A stretch of 58,934 nucleotides of DNA, taken from assembly GCA_019113845.1 (NCBI GenBank), contig DXGQ01000034.1, positions 1 to 58,934 on the forward strand, in the 5' to 3' direction. The position numbers were made by a program, and so were the translations under genes. Shown in pieces: positions 55,214 to 58,934 of this stretch (within the stretch, counting starts at the first letter, position 1; every line of letters begins with the position of its first letter). A model generated the notes under the pieces. That model was not told the DNA's origin and ran no database searches. It saw nothing but the letters and a program-made list of their open reading frames with translations. The stretch comes from Candidatus Anaerobutyricum avicola (GTDB taxonomy: Bacteria > Bacillota > Clostridia > Lachnospirales > Lachnospiraceae).

Positions 55214-55242
55214 ATTCTAACAAAAGAGAACTTGTGTTTCAA
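55214..55242 (-). promoter_or_regulatory. predicted sigma-A promoter of the unknown gene
   Basis: On the minus strand TTGAAA (55242-55237), 17 bases, TAGAAT (55219-55214). Identical boxes and spacing to the glyS promoter. Confidence 0.65.
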
Positions 55243-55339
55243 GTATGTTTTTCTCTTTAACCGCTTCTTTGTCTCCCATTCCCGCATTCTTCCGGTCCCC
55301 GCTTTTCCCGGAATCCCGGCGCCGATCCTTTCCCGCACA

Positions 55340-55369
55340 TTGACTTTTTTTCACCTTCCGGGTTATAGT
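55340..55369 (+). promoter_or_regulatory. predicted sigma-A promoter of aroE
   Basis: TTGACT (55340-55345), an 18-base spacer, TATAGT (55364-55369). The start codon is about 40 bp further, with AGGAGG at 55396-55401. Confidence 0.7.
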
Positions 55370-55409
55370 AGAACAAAAACAGTCATTTTGACAGTAGGAG
55401 GTAAGACGA

Positions 55410-56279
55410 ATGACAGAACACATTACGGGGACAACGATGTTGACCGGCCTTCTGGGCAGTCCGGTGGCGCACAGCCTCTCCCCTCTTATGCATAACGAGA
55501 GCTTCCGGCTTCTCGGTCTTGATTACGCGTATCTTTGCTTTGACGTGGGAACCGATCGTCTGAAAGAAGCGGTGGAAGGTCTTCAGGCCATGGGCGCAAG
55601 AGGATGGAATCTGACCATGCCGGATAAAAACCTGATGTGCCAGCTGGCCGATTATCTCTCACCAGCGGCAGAGATCAGCGGCGCAGTAAACACTGTCGTC
55701 AATGAAAACGGCGTGCTGACCGGCCACACCACCGACGGCATCGGATACATGCGAGCGGCAAAAGAAGCCGGTTTCGACCTGCCGTTCAAAGTCATGACGC
55801 TCCTCGGCGGCGGCGGCGCTGCCACCGCCATTCTCGTGCAGGCGGCTCTGGACGGTATGAAAGAGATCCGGGTCTTTAACCGGAAAAGCCCTTCCTTTGA
55901 CCGTCTTCTTTCTATTGCCGGACAACTGAACGAGCGCACCACATGCAAAGTCAGCGTACATCCGCTGGAAGACACCGAAGACCTCCGGGCCTCCATCGAT
56001 ACAAGCGATATCCTGACCAACGGCACCAGTCTGGGTATGGCTCCGAACATCGATACCTGTCCCATCCCGGATGCTTCTTTCCTTCGGCCGGAACTTATCG
56101 TCTCCGACGTCATCTACAATCCACGGCAGACAAAACTTCTGAAAATGGCCGAGGAGATCGGATGTCCATTCTTCAACGGACTCTACATGCTGCTCTACCA
56201 GGGCGCCGCCTCCTTTGAGCTGTGGACCGGACAGGAGATGCCGGTGGAGCATATTAAGGCGAAATACTTTTCGGAGTAA
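55410..56279 (+). CDS. aroE: shikimate dehydrogenase
   Basis: AroE reduces dehydroshikimate with NADPH in the aromatic pathway. The 289 residues show the substrate-binding G-S-P-V-A-H-S-L-S-P-L-M-H-N and N-L-T-M-P-D-K. They also show T-D-G-I-G-Y with the catalytic region, the Rossmann loop L-G-G-G-G-A-A, and the C-terminal G-L-Y-M-L-L-Y-Q-G-A. The usual V-P-x-K lysine is in the M-P-D-K segment. It is the only plus-strand gene in this part and has its own promoter. Confidence 0.97.
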   Translation: MTEHITGTTMLTGLLGSPVAHSLSPLMHNESFRLLGLDYAYLCFDVGTDRLKEAVEGLQAMGARGWNLTMPDKNLMCQLADYLSPAAEISGAVNTVVNENGVLTGHTTDGIGYMRAAKEAGFDLPFKVMTLLGGGGAATAILVQAALDGMKEIRVFNRKSPSFDRLLSIAGQLNERTTCKVSVHPLEDTEDLRASIDTSDILTNGTSLGMAPNIDTCPIPDASFLRPELIVSDVIYNPRQTKLLKMAEEIGCPFFNGLYMLLYQGAASFELWTGQEMPVEHIKAKYFSE

Positions 56280-56348
56280 ATGAACCTTGAGGGCACATCG
56301 TTATATTCCCGCTACCGGGCAGACCTGGGACTTGCATCCTAAAAAAAC

Positions 56349-56366
56349 GTGCGCTGACAGGCGCAC
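56349..56366 (+). other. small hairpin after aroE
   Basis: Arms GTGCGC and GCGCAC with a 6-base loop, preceded by a run of A. On the minus strand it would be followed by T and could back up the terminator of the LRR gene. Confidence 0.5.
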
Positions 56367-56371
56367 ATCCA

Positions 56372-56405
56372 AAAAGGCGCAGCGACAAATGTCACAGCGC
56401 CTTTT
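56372..56405. terminator. bidirectional terminator between aroE and the LRR gene
   Basis: Arms AAAAGGCGC and GCGCCTTTT around a 16-base loop that contains a further GAC/GTC pair. A and T runs flank it, so it serves both convergent genes. Confidence 0.8.
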
Positions 56406-56448
56406 GCCCGCAATGGATTTACTTTAAATGGTTTCTCCGCAGTGTTCC

Positions 56449-57606
56449 TTACTTCAACTTGTCATACCTTTTCATTTTCTTTTTGATAATGATTTTCCCC
56501 TGAAATCCGTACATATCCCGAAGCTGTCGCTTCACTTTTTTGTTTTTGACGTAGAAAGTAATATCCTCCGGGATTGTTCCCAGTGGCATCTTGACCCACC
56601 ATACCTTTTCTTTCAGGCTCTCCGCGCGTACATAGACTTTTTTCACTGCCCCCGGACGCACATTTCTGAATAGGACTCTGAACTCACGGGTCTTTTTCGG
56701 AAAATCCAATCGTTTGATTGGAACCGCATGATCCAGATCACTCCAGTCAAAATATTTTGTATTTTTTCCAAACCGGATCTTTTTCAAGTTTGGCATAGCG
56801 CCTACCCATGCGCCTGTAAACATTTCATCTGACAGATACAGATTTTCTATCGTCTCATTTCCCCAGAGCGCCTTACTGGCCACTATTGTAACACCTTTTC
56901 TCACACGATAGGTTTTCTTTCCATTTACCACAATATAAAGAATCTTTCCGTCCTTTGAATAAATGTCCTTCCCGATTACCTTTAATTTCTTATTATTTTT
57001 GTCTATCGCTACCTGCAGGGAGGGACAATTGCTTATATCTATAGCAGACGGTCTGATGCTATCCGGAAGGTAGAGCCGCTTTAATTTCGGACATTTACTA
57101 TAGAGGGCATTTATCATATTTTTTGGATTTTCAAATACTACCTTTTTTAATTTATCATACCCATAAACAGGTCCCTCTACGTGCACCCCTTTGGCAAAAG
57201 TAATCTTCTCCAGACAGGCGTGATAGGAATGTTCTTTATCCGGGATAGTGATCGTTTTCTTCCATAAAGAAGTATAACCGTTTTCTACCAGATAATATTC
57301 CGGGTCATCCCGATCAATAAAGTAGTCATCCATCTCTCCCCAGGAAAAACTTTTAACCTGATATTTTTTTCCGTTATACTCCACTTTATCAGGAATATAC
57401 AATTCTGATGGCAGGTTCTCTCCACGTACCGTATCGATCCTGGCATGGGCAGCCCCTGTCTTCCCGTCTTCACTCAGGATATATTCCACTCCTCCAATCG
57501 TCACTGCAAAAGGTGACACAAAGGCCGCCTTTGCAGAAACCGGGTACAGAAGAACCATGAACAAGAATACAGGGAAAGCAATTATATAATAATACATCTT
57601 TTTCAT
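56449..57606 (-). CDS. secreted BspA-type leucine-rich-repeat protein
   Basis: A 385-residue protein with a signal peptide (hydrophobic about residues 6-24, cleavage likely after A-K-A). BspA/LRR_5-type repeats follow, such as L-E-K-I-T-F-A-K-G-V and L-K-R-L-Y-L-P-D-S-I. It ends in a very basic tail. It shares D-I-Y-S-K-D-G-K-I-L-Y and a similar C-terminus with the copy at 27328. The ATG at 57606 has GGAGG six bases upstream; an in-frame TTG two codons earlier overlaps that spacing. Probably a surface or secreted binding protein. Confidence 0.85.
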   Translation of the reverse strand: MKKMYYYIIAFPVFLFMVLLYPVSAKAAFVSPFAVTIGGVEYILSEDGKTGAAHARIDTVRGENLPSELYIPDKVEYNGKKYQVKSFSWGEMDDYFIDRDDPEYYLVENGYTSLWKKTITIPDKEHSYHACLEKITFAKGVHVEGPVYGYDKLKKVVFENPKNMINALYSKCPKLKRLYLPDSIRPSAIDISNCPSLQVAIDKNNKKLKVIGKDIYSKDGKILYIVVNGKKTYRVRKGVTIVASKALWGNETIENLYLSDEMFTGAWVGAMPNLKKIRFGKNTKYFDWSDLDHAVPIKRLDFPKKTREFRVLFRNVRPGAVKKVYVRAESLKEKVWWVKMPLGTIPEDITFYVKNKKVKRQLRDMYGFQGKIIIKKKMKRYDKLK

Positions 57607-57707
57607 GGGCAACCTCCTTTTCAGATATCGGTAGTATCAAGTACTACCCGTTTTTTAGTGCCTAAATCTATTAAAAACTAAGGAAATCCGCCTTTTTCAA
57701 ATAAAAA

Positions 57708-57778
57708 GAGCATTGACCCCTTTTTTCTGATATAATATCTGCGACCAAACTTCCATCATTCAGAAAGGAGCAATGCTC
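57708..57778. repeat. short inverted repeat at the start of the transposase fragment
   Basis: GAGCATTG at 57708-57715 and CAATGCTC at 57771-57778, the second overlapping the transposase start codon. The left arm continues as GACCCCTTTTTT and may mark the element's left end. Confidence 0.4.
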
Positions 57779-58410
57779 GTGGATATTATACTATACTTAC
57801 TTCAACTCATTCAAGAACTTTATCAGATCAATCGCTTTCTCCTTTTCTTCGTCTGTAAATTTATCCCTTTAAAACAATGGGCTTATGACGATCTGCATTC
57901 CCCCAAATATCAAAAATTCAAAGTGGACAGGCTTCCTGTCATCAAAACTTTCCTCCGACAGGACTGGCAGTTCCTTCTCGAATACTATCAATGGAAATAC
58001 CACAAACCTGTCAGACCGGTTCAGAGAAGATCCGACCGATCATCCCTGAAAACATCATCTGCCCTCTCTGTGGCGCTCCTCATCATTACATCTATGATAA
58101 TAATGGCGGCAACGGCCAATATCAGTGCAAGGTCTGTGGACAGACTTTCTTCAGCGGGGAATATGTCACTACTCCCGTCCGTTTCCTCTGTCCCTACTGC
58201 GGCCATTCCCTTGTCCCGAAAAAGGACCGGAAAGTTCTTCCGCATCCACAAATGTGTCAACAGGAACTGCTCATTTTATAAGCATAATCTCCAAAAAGTG
58301 GAAGACGGACATCTGCAGTCCCCTCACGGAAGATCAAGATATAAACTTCACTATATCTATCGGGAATTTACCATGGATTTCTTTCGCATGGATCTTGACT
58401 CCCTCCCTAA
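57773..58410 (+). pseudogene. 5' fragment of a zinc-ribbon DDE-type transposase gene, frameshifted
   Basis: Reading starts at 57773 after AAAGGAG in one frame (K-Q-W-A-Y-D-D-L-H-S-P-K-Y). It must change frame near 58020-58050 to continue with C-P-L-C-G-A-P-H-H-Y and C-K-V-C-G-Q-T-F, and change back near 58215-58240 for H-K-C-V-N-R-N-C-S-F-Y and Y-R-E-F-T-M-D-F-F. Similarity to transposase-like sequence ends near 58410, before any DDE catalytic core. So this is a dead, truncated insertion sequence. Family assignment is tentative. Confidence 0.7.
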
Positions 58411-58593
58411 GCCTATATCATATCTTGACAACTCCTTTCTTCCCATATGGGATTCCTTTGTATTTTCTGTTTTATCCATATTTGTATCTTATCATCATTA
58501 TATATCAATTGTTGTCGAATGGCAAGAACTACCTGGAAATAAAATGTTTTTTTGTAAAAAAACGCTGTTAATATTTACCTGTAAAACATAAAA

Positions 58594-58631
58594 TGCGGGC
58601 ACACTATGGCGTCAGACCATATGTGCCCGCA
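58594..58631 (-). terminator. terminator of the partial LRR gene
   Basis: Perfect 10-bp arms TGCGGGCACA and TGTGCCCGCA plus an inner ATGG/CCAT pairing, followed by TTTTATGTTTT on the minus strand. Confidence 0.85.
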
Positions 58632-58637
58632 ATGGAT

Positions 58638-58934
58638 TTAACCTGCATAAGTGACAGAAACTGCCGGGTCGCACTGCAAAGCAGAATCGTCTTTGATCTT
58701 CGTGTTGGAAAGATCTAATTGGGTCAGGCGGGTATTCTCACAACGCAGGTTTTTAAGCTTTGTATTTTTCTTCAGGTTTAACTTTGTCAGGAGCGTATTT
58801 TCACAGCGAAGCCTCTGCAATGCCGGGCTCGTCTTTACGTTGATCTTCGTCAGTGCCGTATTATCAAAGCGAAGATTTTTCAGTTTTTTGCAGCCTTTGA
58901 CTTTTATGGCAGACAGATTCTTATTATTATGACA
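58638..58934 (-). CDS. leucine-rich-repeat protein, 3' end only
   Basis: The last 98 codons of a gene that starts beyond the window. It has repeats of about 21 residues with the pattern L-K-N-L-R-C-E-N-T-R-L-T-Q-L-D-L, a bacterial LRR type found in secreted proteins of gut Firmicutes. This is a different repeat type from the BspA-like gene at 56449. The C-terminal sequence ends with V-S-V-T-Y-A-G. Signal peptide and total length cannot be seen. Confidence 0.8.
   Translation of the reverse strand, partial: CHNNKNLSAIKVKGCKKLKNLRFDNTALTKINVKTSPALQRLRCENTLLTKLNLKKNTKLKNLRCENTRLTQLDLSNTKIKDDSALQCDPAVSVTYAG

Overview
The window reads as chromosome of an anaerobic, spore-forming-lineage Firmicute, most likely a Lachnospiraceae-type Clostridium. 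The evidence is a complete rnfCDGEAB operon, a NusG domain II protein beside it, a type III glutamine synthetase, a single-chain bacterial GlyQS, a YlmC/YmxH-type PRC-barrel protein, a DUF4179 anti-sigma partner and a MetH without a reactivation domain. Base composition is mid-range. The right-hand accessory genes and the intergenic spacers are visibly more AT-rich. Genus and species cannot be fixed from the sequence alone.

Layout. Positions 1-1400 hold a PRC-barrel protein and an alpha/beta hydrolase with an apparently missing nucleophile. Positions 1450-6860 are the Rnf ferredoxin:NAD+ oxidoreductase operon with its promoter and terminator. Positions 6890-14800 carry a NusG_II protein, a family 2 glycosyltransferase, purA, a MurJ/SpoVB-like flippase, purB and purF. 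Positions 14870-22340 are a tight unit of LTA-synthase-like sulfatase, a divergent Ppx/GppA protein, ppk1 and a GH3 lipoprotein. Positions 22430-27030 hold folC-folP-folBK followed by pheA, with a near-consensus promoter before folC. Positions 27300-33965 hold a leucine-rich-repeat (LRR) gene that seems to have lost its 5' end, glnN, an esterase, and a sigma factor/DUF4179 pair. Positions 34100-40670 are glyQS, recO, era and an M16C peptidase.

Positions 40720-45600 are an accessory island. It holds a complete IS200/IS605-type element (tnpA, tnpB and a probable omega RNA), an AAA-ATPase/PD-(D/E)XK protein, a HigBA-like toxin-antitoxin pair flanked by about 80-bp direct repeats, and decayed coding sequence. 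Positions 45600-56280 return to metabolism and envelope: ilvC, ilvN, an LCP-family protein, a glycosyltransferase, metH, a homocysteine methyltransferase-MTHFR fusion, an unknown gene and aroE. The right end has a secreted LRR protein, a broken 5' fragment of a transposase gene and the 3' end of another LRR gene.

Taken together, the core genes supply energy conservation (Rnf), purine, folate, branched-chain amino acid, aromatic amino acid and methionine synthesis, ammonia assimilation, polyphosphate metabolism and cell-envelope building. Nearly everything is on the minus strand. The notable non-routine signals are the IS605/TnpB locus placed 53 bp upstream of the M16C peptidase gene, the repeat-flanked toxin-antitoxin module, a possible attenuator before ilvN, and low-complexity or tandem-repeat insertions in several housekeeping proteins. 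I found no convincing entirely new multi-gene system. The candidates most worth checking are the repeat-flanked island and the catalytically altered enzymes.
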